From contig CALVEN010000001.1 of NCBI GenBank assembly GCA_944326585.1, forward strand, positions 186,001-250,000: a stretch of 64,000 bases of DNA, written 5' to 3'. A program made the translations under genes and the position numbers. The notes beneath the pieces are model-generated. The model saw only the letters and a program-made list of their open reading frames with translations. It searched no databases and was not told the origin of the DNA. Below, one piece after another: positions 26,809 to 35,863 of the stretch (position 1 is the first letter of the stretch; each line of letters begins with the position of its first letter). The DNA comes from Candidatus Gastranaerophilales bacterium (GTDB lineage Bacteria > Cyanobacteriota > Vampirovibrionia > Gastranaerophilales > Gastranaerophilaceae).

Positions 26809-28672
26809 TTTGAACTTTTTCCATTAATTCCACGAAACGTTTTTCGTCAATAGTTTCTTCATCCAGTAAAGTTTTTGAAATATATTCAAGCATATCCCTG
26901 TTTTCTGTGAGAAGTTTTTTTGCTATTGCATAGCGTTCATCTACAATCTTTTTAACTTCTTTGTCAATTTCTGCGGCAATTTCTTCCGAAAAATCTCTTG
27001 TATGACCGAAATCACGTCCCATAAAGACGTGTTCTTCACTTTTTCCGTATTGCAGGTTACCCATTTTTTCGGACATACCGTAAGTTGTTACCATATTTCT
27101 TGCAAGCGAAGTTACTTTTTCCAAATCATTTGAAGCACCTGTTGTGATTGAATCTTTGCCGTATACGATTTCTTCCGCAACACGTCCGCCGAGTGTCATT
27201 GTAATTCTATCCAGTAATTGAGATTTTTTCATTGTAAGGTGGTCTTTTTCAGGTAGAGTCATTGTAACTCCAAGCGCCATACCGCGCGGAATTATTGATA
27301 CTTTATGTAAAGGATCGGTATTCTTTAAAAGTTTTGCCAGAAGGGCGTGACCAACTTCATGGTAAGCTGTATTTTCTTTTTCTTCATCAGATATAATTCT
27401 GCTTTTCTTTTCCGGTCCTGCCATAACTTTATCAATAGCTTCTTCCAGATTTTCCATATTTATTTCTTTCTGGTCGTGGCGCGCTGCAAGAAGTGCCGCT
27501 TCGTTCAGCAGGTTCTGCAAATCAGCACCGGTAAATCCGGGTGTCCGTTTTGCAAGAACTTTCAATTCAACATCACTTGCAAGCGGTTTATTTTTTGCAT
27601 GAACCTGCAAAATTTGTTCTCTGCCTAAAATATCAGGACGATTAATTACAATTTGTCTGTCAAATCTTCCCGGTCTTAGTAGTGCGTTATCCAGAATGTC
27701 GGGTCTGTTGGTAGCCGCTATAACTATTATATTAACGTTTTCATCAAATCCGTCCATTTCAACGAGTAATTGGTTCAGGGTCTGCTCTCTTTCGTCGTGT
27801 CCGCCGCCCAAACCTGCGCCTCTTTGACGGCCTACGGCATCAATTTCATCAATAAAAATGATACAAGGCTGATGTTTTTTCGCCTGTTCAAACAAATCTC
27901 TTACACGGCTTGCACCGACACCGACGAACATTTCAACAAAGTCAGATCCGCTTATTGAGAAAAACGGAACGCCGGCTTCTCCGGCAACTGCTTTTGCCAT
28001 AAGAGTTTTACCTGTACCCGGTGCGCCCACTAAAAGTACGCCTTTCGGAATTTTTGCCCCGAGTTTTATGTATTTTTCGCCGTGTTTTAAAAAGTCGACT
28101 ATTTCTTCAAGTTCTTTTTTTTCTTCGTCTATACCTGCAACATCTTTAAATGTTGTTTTTACTTTGCTGTCCAAAAGCATTTTTGCTTTGCTTTTGCCAA
28201 AAGACATTGCCTGAGAACCGCCTGCCTGAATGCTTTTTGCCATTACAACAAGAAAAACTATAAATAAAAGCGGTAACAATAAGGAGCCAAGAATTCCCAA
28301 TAACTGTGAGGATTCGGCAGGTTTTTTTACGGTAATTTCAACATCGGCAGCTTCCAATTTTTTCATTAAATCCGGATCATCAGGTGTTAAAACTTTATAT
28401 TGTACCTGAGGAACTTTTTTCTCTACAATGCCGAAAGGGCTTTGTTCTTTTACGGTTTGTTCCGCAGCCGGCTGGTTTGCCGGTATTGCAATTAAGTAGT
28501 CATCTGCTTTTTCAATTTTTTCAAATTCTTTGTTGTTTAATTTTTCAATAAAATTTGAGTATGAAAGCTCGCTTGTGCTTGTTGTCGGACCTGCCATAAA
28601 TACTGATGATACAAACACCAGAACAACAATTGTTAATACTATATACATACCTGCAGATTGACTTTTATTCAT
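26789..28672 (-). CDS. ftsH: ATP-dependent zinc metalloprotease FtsH
   Basis: FtsH is a membrane-anchored AAA protease for quality control of membrane proteins. Two transmembrane segments (about residues 7-27 and 124-146) flank a periplasmic domain. The AAA domain has GAPGTGKT near residue 214, the [15 protein letters not shown] Walker B region and the second region of homology. The zinc site HEVGH is near residue 439. At 627 residues it is normal. A GAGAGG ribosome binding site precedes the ATG. Its end overlaps the acsD-like gene. Confidence 0.97.
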   Translation of the reverse strand: MNKSQSAGMYIVLTIVVLVFVSSVFMAGPTTSTSELSYSNFIEKLNNKEFEKIEKADDYLIAIPANQPAAEQTVKEQSPFGIVEKKVPQVQYKVLTPDDPDLMKKLEAADVEITVKKPAESSQLLGILGSLLLPLLFIVFLVVMAKSIQAGGSQAMSFGKSKAKMLLDSKVKTTFKDVAGIDEEKKELEEIVDFLKHGEKYIKLGAKIPKGVLLVGAPGTGKTLMAKAVAGEAGVPFFSISGSDFVEMFVGVGASRVRDLFEQAKKHQPCIIFIDEIDAVGRQRGAGLGGGHDEREQTLNQLLVEMDGFDENVNIIVIAATNRPDILDNALLRPGRFDRQIVINRPDILGREQILQVHAKNKPLASDVELKVLAKRTPGFTGADLQNLLNEAALLAARHDQKEINMENLEEAIDKVMAGPEKKSRIISDEEKENTAYHEVGHALLAKLLKNTDPLHKVSIIPRGMALGVTMTLPEKDHLTMKKSQLLDRITMTLGGRVAEEIVYGKDSITTGASNDLEKVTSLARNMVTTYGMSEKMGNLQYGKSEEHVFMGRDFGHTRDFSEEIAAEIDKEVKKIVDERYAIAKKLLTENRDMLEYISKTLLDEETIDEKRFVELMEKVQSERENS

Positions 28673-28852
28673 TTAATTAACCTCTCACTAATAAAATCCT
28701 TTTTTATTATATCGCAAAAAGATTAAAATGTGTATAGGCAAAAATACTATAAAATAATATTGCTAAATTGTAATAATAACAGGTTTTTAAGCAATTTTTA
28801 ACTTCAAAAAGTTTTTATATATATGCGAGGACTCATATTTAAAGGAGAATAG

Positions 28853-29305
28853 ATGTCAGTAAACGGACCGTTTAAAAAAGATCCGCGTGATTTGCCGCAT
28901 GCGGGTGTATCAAAGGCAAACATGGAAGAAGTCAATGAAGTTTGCGATTGGCTTTATGATGCAATTGACGGATTAGGTACGGATAACATAGGTTTTGAAC
29001 GTGCTTTGTTAAAAATTGAAAAAAATAACGTTATAGAAATATTGAACAGGTGGGATTCCACATACGGAAAACAATACGGCGAAAGTTTCGTGCAGTGTTT
29101 TTTGAATGATGCGGATAAAAGACAAAGACGTGTTTACGGGTCAAGGATTATAGATTGTATGCTGCAAAGAGCAGAAGATTACGGCTTGAATTTGCATCCG
29201 TATATTGATAATGCAAAAAATGAGCTTTATACAATCGGAAGCAGCTATACAATAAATGAAAATATTGAAGAAATGCGCAGAATTTTATACGGAACCGATT
29301 ATTAA
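28853..29305 (+). CDS. annexin-like GLGTD-motif protein, 150 aa
   Basis: The protein contains AIDGLGTDNIGFERALLKI, which resembles the GLGTDE calcium-binding loop and following helix of an annexin repeat, then NRWDSTYGKQYGESFVQCFLND, similar to the second half of such a repeat. It has no signal peptide or membrane segment. AAGGAG lies before the ATG. It converges on the TonB-system operon with a 4-base overlap. Annexin-type repeats are uncommon in bacteria; binding to membranes or calcium is only inferred from the motif. Confidence 0.6.
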   Translation: MSVNGPFKKDPRDLPHAGVSKANMEEVNEVCDWLYDAIDGLGTDNIGFERALLKIEKNNVIEILNRWDSTYGKQYGESFVQCFLNDADKRQRRVYGSRIIDCMLQRAEDYGLNLHPYIDNAKNELYTIGSSYTINENIEEMRRILYGTDY

Positions 29306-29694
29306 ATTTGAGTAACTGAAATACTTGTTATTCCTGAATTTCGCGCATTATCCATTAATTTAACAACTGCACCGTGGGTTGCGTCACCGTCGGATTCTAT
29401 CATCAATCCGTCGGGATAATCTTTTGCAAGCTGTTTTAACGTTGTTTCCAAGCTGTCAGCAGCGATTTCTTCCCCGTCAATATAATATCTGTCATCCGCA
29501 GACACCGTGACTGATAATATTTTTGTGTCATTATTTTGAATTTGTTCCTGATCAACCATTTCCGGTACTGTCAGGTTTAATCCCTGCTGATCCAATAACG
29601 GCGCAATTACCATCATAATAATCAACAGTACCAAAAATATATCAGTTAACGGTGTTATATTAATTTCATTAAATGTATCACGGTTTCTGGACAT
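29302..29694 (-). CDS. exbD: ExbD/TolR-family biopolymer transport protein
   Basis: The protein has the ExbD/TolR N terminus (INITPLTDIFLVLLIIMMVIAP) with the functional membrane Asp, one transmembrane helix and a periplasmic domain that ends in GITSISVTQI. At 130 residues it is a normal length. It is the last gene of the operon tonB-like/exbB/exbD/exbD and is a paralogue of the gene 5 bases upstream. It forms part of the proton-driven motor that energises outer-membrane transport. Confidence 0.93.
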   Translation of the reverse strand: MSRNRDTFNEINITPLTDIFLVLLIIMMVIAPLLDQQGLNLTVPEMVDQEQIQNNDTKILSVTVSADDRYYIDGEEIAADSLETTLKQLAKDYPDGLMIESDGDATHGAVVKLMDNARNSGITSISVTQI

Positions 29695-29699
29695 TATTA

Positions 29700-30149
29700 T
29701 TACCCTTTGATTTCGTTATCTTCTTTAAGTTCTTTTTGTTCTTTTTTAGTTAAGGGTTCGCCTGCAACAATAAGCTTTTTGTATTCGGCATCCTGCGCAG
29801 CATTCATAACCTGCATTATCTCGGAACTTTTTACCTGCGAATCTGCTTTTACAACCACTTCCGGCTTTTCGAGCATATCTCTTATCGCCAAAAGTTCATC
29901 TACCAGTTGGTCAGGCGTGATTTGTTTACCGTTTATGAACATCAAGCCTTCTTTAGTAATTGCAATTTCCGCTTTATTTTGTTCAATGGCAATGCCGCTG
30001 TTGATTTCCGGTACCGTAATAGTGTTATCTATTGATTGGAATGACGGTGCAATAACCATCATAATAATCAACAGAACAAGGAAAATATCCGTCAGCGGTG
30101 TTATGTTGATTTCTGTAAAAAGCTTGCCTTTTTTTGAATTCATTGCCAT
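29700..30149 (-). CDS. exbD: ExbD/TolR-family biopolymer transport protein
   Basis: Like its downstream paralogue it has INITPLTDIFLVLLIIMMVIAPSF with the essential membrane aspartate and one transmembrane helix, then a periplasmic domain with the MQVMNAAQDAEYKKLIV segment. It is 149 residues, with a charged C-terminal tail (KKEQKELKEDNEIKG). Two ExbD copies in one operon are common where heterodimers or two systems are used. It lies 13 bases downstream of exbB. Confidence 0.93.
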   Translation of the reverse strand: MAMNSKKGKLFTEINITPLTDIFLVLLIIMMVIAPSFQSIDNTITVPEINSGIAIEQNKAEIAITKEGLMFINGKQITPDQLVDELLAIRDMLEKPEVVVKADSQVKSSEIMQVMNAAQDAEYKKLIVAGEPLTKKEQKELKEDNEIKG

Positions 30150-30162
30150 TTTTTATTAATCC

Positions 30163-30810
30163 TTATATTGCATTAGATGTCGGAGATGTTATGGTTGTTT
30201 CATCTTCCGAGTCAACAAAGCTTAAGAAGAGCAATTTGATTAACTGGAAGTCATCTTCATAACGTTTAACAATGGATTGGAAAGAGTTGTAGAAAATAAC
30301 CGCAACAATCGCAACACCAAGACCGAATGCGGTTGCAATCAAAGCGGAACCGATACCCATTGCAACTGCAGCTGACTGGTTTCCTTGTACTGCCAGATCC
30401 TGAAATGTATAAAGAATTCTTACAACCGTTCCGAACAAACCTAAAAACGGAGCCACACCGCCGATTGTACCTAAAATTGTCAGGTGGCTTTCAAGTTTTC
30501 TGGTTGCAAGTGCTGCAGCAATATCAAATGAGCGGGAAAATCCGTTTCTTTGTTCCGAGAAAATTCTGACAGCTTCTTCGGTAACTTCACCGATTACGCC
30601 GCCGCATTGGATTGCAAGACTTTGTGCGCCTTGAAGATTGTTTTTGGCAAGTTCTTTTTGTAATTTAGGAATAAAAAGAACAACGTCCCTTTTGTTTCTT
30701 TTGTAGAAAGAAAATCTGTTGATAACTACTGCCACAACAAGTATTGAACAGATTAAAATCGGCAGTAATACCGGCCAGTCAAGTTTGATTGAATGTAATA
30801 ATAATTCCAT
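30163..30810 (-). CDS. exbB: MotA/TolQ/ExbB proton channel protein
   Basis: The 215-residue inner-membrane protein has three transmembrane helices: near the N terminus (LLPILICSILVVAVVI), and two later in the family core LGTIGGVAPFLGLFGTVVRI and GIGSALIATAFGLGVAIVAVIFYN. This core is diagnostic for TolQ/ExbB. With the ExbD proteins it forms the proton channel that powers the TonB-like protein encoded 24 bases upstream. Confidence 0.94.
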   Translation of the reverse strand: MELLLHSIKLDWPVLLPILICSILVVAVVINRFSFYKRNKRDVVLFIPKLQKELAKNNLQGAQSLAIQCGGVIGEVTEEAVRIFSEQRNGFSRSFDIAAALATRKLESHLTILGTIGGVAPFLGLFGTVVRILYTFQDLAVQGNQSAAVAMGIGSALIATAFGLGVAIVAVIFYNSFQSIVKRYEDDFQLIKLLFLSFVDSEDETTITSPTSNAI

Positions 30811-30834
30811 AGTTTTATCCTCTTTTTATGTACT

Positions 30835-31968
30835 TTAGTTATATCCTGATGCTCCAAATACGTTATAGTCAAATGTGAATTGAATATCAACGCTTGGTCC
30901 TTTGAATTCTGCCGGCAGCGGTCTGAACGGTGCTGTCAGTTGAACAGCGTTAATCGCAGCTTTATCGGCACTCGGAAGCCCTGATGATTTGAATACGCTG
31001 CAAGAAAGCAGTCTTCCGTCTTTTGCAATTTTAAATAAAAGCACAACACGTTTGCTTTCATTTCCTTTTGGCGGATCCCAGTTCATTTTAATTCTTCTTT
31101 GGAGATCTCTCATATAAGGTCCGAAATCAGGTTCTCTGATAGCATCAATTCCGGGTCTGCCTCCGCCTCCGCCTGGGTTGCCTATGTTACCTGAACCTGT
31201 TCCGCCGCCTCCGCCTTTAGCAAGGCGTGTTCCTGATGATGCGCCTCCGCCTGTCGGAGCAAGTGACGGGGCAGGAGCATAACTTCCGCCTCCGCCTTTT
31301 GCGGATGAACCTGAACTGCTTATCGGCCCTGTTGAATAACTGCCTGACTTTGTGCCGCCTGAAGGCACAGGAACTTTAAATGCTGATGACGGTTTTGGTG
31401 CTGTTTTTGGCGTCATCGGCGGCTTTAAAGACGGTCTGGCTGTCGGCGGATTTGGTTTTGCCTGTTGTGCTGCTTGGGGCTTCGAAGGTTGTTGTGCAGC
31501 AGGTTTTTGAGCAGGCTGTACGCTTTTTTGTGGTTGTTGAGCCGGTACTGGTTTTTTGACGGCAGGGGTGCTTGGTGTTTCTGCCCGCTGTGATTTTGAC
31601 GGTGCAGCTGACGGCATTGAAACTCTTTTGGTCGGGTCGTTTATCCCGCCTGTTCTTGAATTCATATCGGAACGATATGGTGTATTTTTGTTCAGAGGTG
31701 TTTCTTCTCTGTCAACAAGTACAAATTCAATATCGTTCATCTTTGGTTTTGGTCTTTCAAACAAAGCGAAATTTATTCCGAAAAATGCCAGTATAAGAAA
31801 AGCAAGCCATGCCGCACCTAAAACGGACGGGTGTAAGATAGTTGAGATAACAATGGACTTTTTCAAAGTTAATTCATCTTTGTCTTCCCGTAAAACCGCC
31901 GGTGTTGTGTAGGCGTTTGTTTGCTCTTCTTCTATTAAATTGTCTGTGTATTTTCCTAAGATAGACAT
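30835..31968 (-). CDS. TonB-like energy transducer with long Pro/Gly linker
   Basis: A cytoplasmic N terminus leads to one membrane helix (about 45-72). It is followed by a Pro/Ala/Lys/Gln-rich linker (about 115-205), a Ser/Gly-rich linker (about 205-275, with several GGGG runs), and a TonB C-terminal domain (about 285-377: YMRDLQRRIKMNWDPP and VFKSSGLPSADKAAINAV). At 377 residues the linker is longer than in classical TonB. As first gene of the operon it is the transducer for the ExbB/ExbD motor. No TonB-dependent receptor lies in the window. Confidence 0.88.
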   Translation of the reverse strand: MSILGKYTDNLIEEEQTNAYTTPAVLREDKDELTLKKSIVISTILHPSVLGAAWLAFLILAFFGINFALFERPKPKMNDIEFVLVDREETPLNKNTPYRSDMNSRTGGINDPTKRVSMPSAAPSKSQRAETPSTPAVKKPVPAQQPQKSVQPAQKPAAQQPSKPQAAQQAKPNPPTARPSLKPPMTPKTAPKPSSAFKVPVPSGGTKSGSYSTGPISSSGSSAKGGGGSYAPAPSLAPTGGGASSGTRLAKGGGGGTGSGNIGNPGGGGGRPGIDAIREPDFGPYMRDLQRRIKMNWDPPKGNESKRVVLLFKIAKDGRLLSCSVFKSSGLPSADKAAINAVQLTAPFRPLPAEFKGPSVDIQFTFDYNVFGASGYN

Positions 31969-32034
31969 TTTTCCCTTTTGTATTTCCGGTAATAATTTTA
32001 GTTTAAATCTTTAATAATATTATTACCTGATTTA

Positions 32035-32781
32035 CTAATAATTGTTTTGATAAAGTGCGGGATTGACAGTGATTGGCTGGGTAAGTACCAATTCAATGGA
32101 AGCATTTGCCGGAATTTCCACATCATTTCCTTTGTCCCAAATTGATTTTGCGACGCCTAATCCTCCGCCTACAGCTGTTGCAAGAGCGGTTCCTTTGCCG
32201 AGGTCACCTCCTGAAAGAGCGCTTACAACAACACCTGTTACGGCTCCCGTGGTTGCGCCGACAGCTACGTCTTTTGTATATTCTTTTGTAACGTCAAGTT
32301 TTGTTCCGCCGACCAGTACACCTGTGTTATCGTCTGTTTTAATAACGGCGGATATCGGAATTTGTATACCGTAAGGTGTTACTATTTGTGTGAATCTTAC
32401 GAGCAATTTACCATTCAGACTCCCGCGTTTTGCTTTTGAAACTTGAAGAACTGTTCCCGTAACTGAACTTCCGGCAGGAGCAATTAAATTATTCCCGTAA
32501 TAAAAATCGGAGCCGAGAGCTACTGTTACGGTTTGTCCGAGAGTTAAATTTTGAGAGCTCAACGGTGTTGTAACAACAGTTTTAAATTGTTGTCCCGCAG
32601 GTACGCTGACAACACTTCCTTTTAATGTCCCGTTATTATAATTATAGTTATTTTGCTGATAGTAATTCGGTTGATAAAGAGGTGCCGGAGTGTTTTGTGT
32701 GTAATTATAATTTGCTGCGGCAAAAGCTGCTGTTCCGGTTAAAACTAAAGCTATAAGCGCAAAATTGATTTTTTTTATCAT
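32035..32781 (-). CDS. exported protein with glycine-zipper-like segment
   Basis: A signal peptide (MIKKINFALIALVLTGTAAFA) precedes an Asn/Tyr/Gln-rich segment, then a beta-rich domain (SVVSVPAGQQFKTVVTTPL, GNNLIAPAGSSVTGTVLQVS) of the kind seen in periplasmic VirB10-like or slow-assembling envelope proteins. A Gly/Ala/Val-rich segment (VAVGATTGAVTGVVVSALSG) resembles a glycine zipper. AGGGGAG precedes the ATG. It is encoded upstream of the TonB operon on the same strand, 66 bases away. I infer an envelope role only. Confidence 0.6.
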   Translation of the reverse strand: MIKKINFALIALVLTGTAAFAAANYNYTQNTPAPLYQPNYYQQNNYNYNNGTLKGSVVSVPAGQQFKTVVTTPLSSQNLTLGQTVTVALGSDFYYGNNLIAPAGSSVTGTVLQVSKAKRGSLNGKLLVRFTQIVTPYGIQIPISAVIKTDDNTGVLVGGTKLDVTKEYTKDVAVGATTGAVTGVVVSALSGGDLGKGTALATAVGGGLGVAKSIWDKGNDVEIPANASIELVLTQPITVNPALYQNNY

Positions 32782-32828
32782 AATTTCTCCCCTTTCTTCT
32801 TATATTCTATTTTATTGTTATGGTATTG

Positions 32829-33437
32829 TCAATTTGTTAAGGTGTGTGTTATGTATGCGGGTGCAGTCAGGATAATCAATCCTTCCTCGCCGGCATTTAC
32901 TTTTGTGTGTTCGCCCATTAATCTTTTACCGCCGGGTCTTATTTGCAGTGTAGGACCTCTGTGTGACCAGAAGCGGCCTTGAAAACGCTGTTGAAAATGC
33001 GGTACTTTTACATATTCCGCCGGTGCGGATAACCCTCCGCCTATCAGATTATTATTTGAAGTATATATATAACCGCGTATGGGAATTTCAAAAGTGTCAG
33101 ATAAAAGCATTTTTGAAATTCGGATTTTCATAGACGCATTTGTACCTATAACCGGTTCGTGAATTTCTTCAACGTAACCGAAAAATTCAGTACCCTTGGG
33201 AATTATGTTGGTTTCATGTAAAAATAAATCATTTGTGGCTATGAATTTTACCTTATAACCTTCAGGGCAATATTCGGTGGAAATCTCCTGAGTGTTTATA
33301 ATAGGAATAAATGTCCCCGCAGGAAGCTCTATCCCGTCATAATCCCTCATCGGCAGCTGGATATTATCAAATTCTTCCGCTAATGCTGCGGAAGCTAAAC
33401 CAAGAATTATGATTACAGCTGTCAGTAATTTCTTCAT
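32829..33437 (-). CDS. exported hypothetical protein
   Basis: A signal peptide (MKKLLTAVIIILGLASAALA) starts at the ATG at 33437, which I prefer to the upstream in-frame ATG at 33476 because it makes a normal signal peptide. The mature part has the same beta-type elements as the gene at 32035 (LPAGTFIPIINTQEIS, then NIIPKGTEFFGYVEEI and MKIRISKMLL), so the two are probably distant relatives acting in the envelope. No ribosome binding site is seen; TATAAT lies 7 nt upstream of the ATG. Confidence 0.6.
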   Translation of the reverse strand: MKKLLTAVIIILGLASAALAEEFDNIQLPMRDYDGIELPAGTFIPIINTQEISTEYCPEGYKVKFIATNDLFLHETNIIPKGTEFFGYVEEIHEPVIGTNASMKIRISKMLLSDTFEIPIRGYIYTSNNNLIGGGLSAPAEYVKVPHFQQRFQGRFWSHRGPTLQIRPGGKRLMGEHTKVNAGEEGLIILTAPAYITHTLTN

Positions 33438-33603
33438 AATTGTTATTATAACAGTTTTTTTGGAAATTTCAAACATTTAATTTTTGAGTTATGTAAAGTT
33501 TGATAGTTAAATATTACAAATGTAAACTTTTTTTTAATATACGCAATTCTATTCAAAAAAAATACTTTATATAAATGTGTATAGTGTTTAGGTGTGTATA
33601 ATT

Positions 33604-34158
33604 ATGTCCAATGCAGTTTCATCATTAATATTTGCATGCAGAAACGTCAATAAAACCGAAAACGGTGAAATTGGCAGAGCCCCTGTTGCTGCGGCTCAAA
33701 GTATAAATGTACTTAATCAAATCTCAAAATATAATAAAGTTATTGCAAAAGGTACGGATGCTGCTGTGAGTGTTTTTGATAATCTTGCGCAAAAAAGTAA
33801 GGTTGTTGATTATACTGTTAAAGGTGTAAAATGGGCAACAAAGAATGTTAACCCTTTGATTTGTGTATCAGGCGGTGTAAAGGTTTTGATGTCTGATGAT
33901 AAAACAACTGTTGCGGTCAAAGAAGTTGCAGCGTTGTCTACTATGTTTGCCGGCGAAGCTGTTGCAAAGAAATTGTTACCTAAACTTATAGCAAAACTGC
34001 CTGTCGGAAGTAAGGCAGGTGCAATCATTAACGGTTTGTTATTTGTCGGCGCATCTATTGCATCCTATTCCGCAGGGGAAAAATTGGGTACCGGTTTAGC
34101 TAAGGAAGTTAAGACTAATTGGGCTAAAGAGCCTCAAAAAATCAATCAAATGGCTTAA
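33604..34158 (+). CDS. hypothetical protein with hydrophobic C-terminal half
   Basis: The 184-residue protein starts MSNAVSSLIFACRNV; I use the ATG at 33604, as the upstream in-frame GTG (33592) has no better support. The second half has alternating hydrophobic stretches with Gly/Ala (AALSTMFAGEAVAKKLLPKL, AGAIINGLLFVGASIASYSA), possibly membrane-associated. The TATATAA-rich upstream region resembles that of other small lineage genes here. No family recognised. Confidence 0.5.
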   Translation: MSNAVSSLIFACRNVNKTENGEIGRAPVAAAQSINVLNQISKYNKVIAKGTDAAVSVFDNLAQKSKVVDYTVKGVKWATKNVNPLICVSGGVKVLMSDDKTTVAVKEVAALSTMFAGEAVAKKLLPKLIAKLPVGSKAGAIINGLLFVGASIASYSAGEKLGTGLAKEVKTNWAKEPQKINQMA

Positions 34159-34192
34159 GCAAACATACTTTTAAATATGCTATAATAATTGT

Positions 34193-35062
34193 ATGAAAAA
34201 GATTATTACAGCTTGTTTTGTTTTTCTTGTTATTAATAACCCTTGTTTTGCAATAAAAATAGGGCTGCAAACCGCCGTAAAAGAAATCGGTGTCGGAGCA
34301 AGCACGGAAGCTGTTATTATTGATGCAAATACAAATAAAAGTATTTGTTCGCTTGATGCTATGAAAGGTTATGAGGTACGTCCCTACAGAAATAAAATTG
34401 CCATTAAATATAACGGTAAATTTTATAAAATAGACAGCGATAACGTTGTTTTAAAAACAGAAAAAGAGGGATTTGTAAGCGTTAAAAACAAATGGTACCG
34501 CGGCATTTTAATGATACAAAATAAAGACGGCAGGCTGACGGTTATAAATAATGTTGACATCGAAGATTACATAAAAGGCGTAGTTCCGTCAGAGATGCCG
34601 TCGGGCTGGGAGCCGGAGGCTTTAAAAGCACAGGCTATTGCGGCAAGAAGTTTTGCGCTTGCAAATTTAGGTAAACGTGCAAAATTCGGATATGATTTGA
34701 ATGATACAACCGAAGATCAGGTTTATGGCGGAGCAGCGGTCGAAACTTATAAAACAAATCAGGTTGTTGATGATACTAAAGGTCTGGTGCTTATATATGA
34801 TTTAAAAATTATTCCGGCATATTATTCGGCGTCAGCCGGCGGACAAACAATTAACTCATCTGATGTCTGGGGAAGTGATTTGCCGTTTATAAGATCTGTA
34901 CCTTCCTATGATGATAACGTTAAAAAAAACGGGCATGGTGTCGGTATGTCGCAGCATGGTGCTAACAATTTAGCTAAACAGGGCTATAATGCATACCAAA
35001 TTTTACAATATTTTTACAAAAATGTTAAGTTTGCCCGTATAAATCCTGAGTATTATCATTAG
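34193..35062 (+). CDS. SpoIID/LytB-domain protein
   Basis: A signal peptide (to about residue 20) precedes a SpoIID/LytB domain with the hallmark VEDYIKGVVPSEMP-type segment (here IEDYIKGVVPSEMPSGW), EALKAQAIAARSFALAN, and the C-terminal NGHGVGMSQHGANNLAKQGY. SpoIID proteins are peptidoglycan lytic transglycosylases acting on stripped glycan strands. There are no sporulation genes around, so a vegetative cell-wall role is likely. A longer paralogue is at 54096. TATAAT ends 6 nt before the ATG, without ribosome binding site. Confidence 0.9.
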   Translation: MKKIITACFVFLVINNPCFAIKIGLQTAVKEIGVGASTEAVIIDANTNKSICSLDAMKGYEVRPYRNKIAIKYNGKFYKIDSDNVVLKTEKEGFVSVKNKWYRGILMIQNKDGRLTVINNVDIEDYIKGVVPSEMPSGWEPEALKAQAIAARSFALANLGKRAKFGYDLNDTTEDQVYGGAAVETYKTNQVVDDTKGLVLIYDLKIIPAYYSASAGGQTINSSDVWGSDLPFIRSVPSYDDNVKKNGHGVGMSQHGANNLAKQGYNAYQILQYFYKNVKFARINPEYYH

Positions 35063-35158
35063 AGCTTTTTTATGCCCGAAATGCTTATGGATACCGCTTT
35101 TTAGATATATATATTGCTGGATATGCACTATATATTTAAAAAAATTTTAAAAAAAAGC

Positions 35159-35186
35159 TTGCCAAAAACAAAAAAAATGCTATAAT
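35159..35186 (+). promoter_or_regulatory. promoter of the HU gene
   Basis: TTGCCA (35159-35164), a 16-base spacer and TATAAT (35181-35186) lie about 78 bases before the HU start codon, leaving an untranslated leader that ends in AAGGAGG. Confidence 0.7.
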
Positions 35187-35263
35187 AAATTTTGTCGAGA
35201 TACAAAAGCATGCGGAAAATGGTTTCTAATTTACCGTAGGCAAAAGGAAGAAGGAGGTTCGTA

Positions 35264-35536
35264 ATGAACAAAGAAGAATTAGTAAAAGAAGTATCAAAAA
35301 AAGCAAAAGTTTCTCAAAAAGCATCTGCTGACGTAATTGCAGCTACTTTAGAAACTATCCAAAAAACTGTTGCTAAAGGCAAAAAAGTTACTTTAGTTGG
35401 CTTTGGTACTTTTGAACCGCGTAAGAGAGCTGCTAGAACTGGTAGAAACCCGCAAACCGGTGCAGTATTGAAAATTGCTGCTAAAACAGTTCCTGCTTTC
35501 TCAGCTGGTAAAAAATTCAAAGAATTAGTAAAATAG
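35264..35536 (+). CDS. hup: DNA-binding protein HU
   Basis: HU is a histone-like dimer that bends DNA non-specifically. The 90-residue protein is full length and has the family arm region GFGTFEPRKRAARTGRNPQT and the C-terminal VPAFSAGKKFKELV. GAAGGAGG precedes the ATG. It is transcribed alone, from its own promoter to a strong terminator. Confidence 0.96.
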   Translation: MNKEELVKEVSKKAKVSQKASADVIAATLETIQKTVAKGKKVTLVGFGTFEPRKRAARTGRNPQTGAVLKIAAKTVPAFSAGKKFKELVK

Positions 35537-35558
35537 TTTTTTGAAGTTATAAATGTGA

Positions 35559-35589
35559 AGTGCCGGTCATTTATGACCGGCACTTTTTT
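35559..35589 (+). terminator. terminator after HU
   Basis: A 12-bp stem (AGTGCCGGTCAT with ATGACCGGCACT) is followed by six T. The next promoter (TTGCCA at 35591) begins immediately after. Confidence 0.9.
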
Positions 35590-35590
35590 A

Positions 35591-35619
35591 TTGCCAAAAA
35601 TTAGAATTTTTGATATAAT
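35591..35619 (+). promoter_or_regulatory. promoter of the 35646 prepilin leader
   Basis: TTGCCA (35591-35596), a 17-base spacer and TATAAT (35614-35619), followed by AAGGAG (35631-35636) and ATG 35646. It is the same design as at 23681. Confidence 0.8.
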
Positions 35620-35645
35620 AAACCCAAAACAAGGAGAGTGTTAAT

Positions 35646-35684
35646 ATGACTAGTTTCAATAACGGGGGGGGGCGACTCTCCTAA
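35646..35684 (+). other. short out-of-frame leader ORF (family A) of the 35864-36547 prepilin
   Basis: The frame from ATG 35646 reads MTSFNNGGGRLS and stops at TAA 35682-35684. With one more G it would read NNGGGATLLSRNSKGF and continue without a stop for 73 codons to 35864 and through the pilin. Confidence 0.7.
35664..35672 (+). repeat. nine-base G tract
   Basis: Nine G followed by CGACTCTCCTAAGTAGA, identical to the site at 23763. It is the frame junction of the prepilin leader. Confidence 0.95.
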
Positions 35685-35713
35685 GTAGAAATAGCAAGGG
35701 TTTTGCGGATATC

Positions 35714-35813
35714 TGTCATCCTGAGGCGAAGCCGAAGGATCTGCGGAGATTCTTCTTTTCCTCTCGCAAAACAATACTCAATTGTTTTGCTCGGCAGAGA
35801 GCTCAGAATGACA
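35714..35813. repeat. MITE-like element inside the prepilin leader
   Basis: A 100-base unit is bounded by near-perfect terminal repeats, TGTCATCCTGAG at the left and CTCAGAATGACA at the right, and contains an inner hairpin (GCAAAACAA with TTGTTTTGC, 35766-35790). The ends resemble the repeat flanking the GIY-YIG gene at 57375. It adds about 33 codons to the pilin leader without a stop. Confidence 0.75.
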
Positions 35814-35863
35814 TTAAAGAACTTAACGACTTTAAAAAGAAAGCCGGTGCTACGCACGTAGAC

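Noticed and set aside
34193-35062. Evidence for sporulation from SpoIID and SpoIIE-like genes
   Set aside because: Both domains occur in non-sporulating bacteria, and no other sporulation gene is present; SpoIIE-like protein belongs to the hydrogenase operon.
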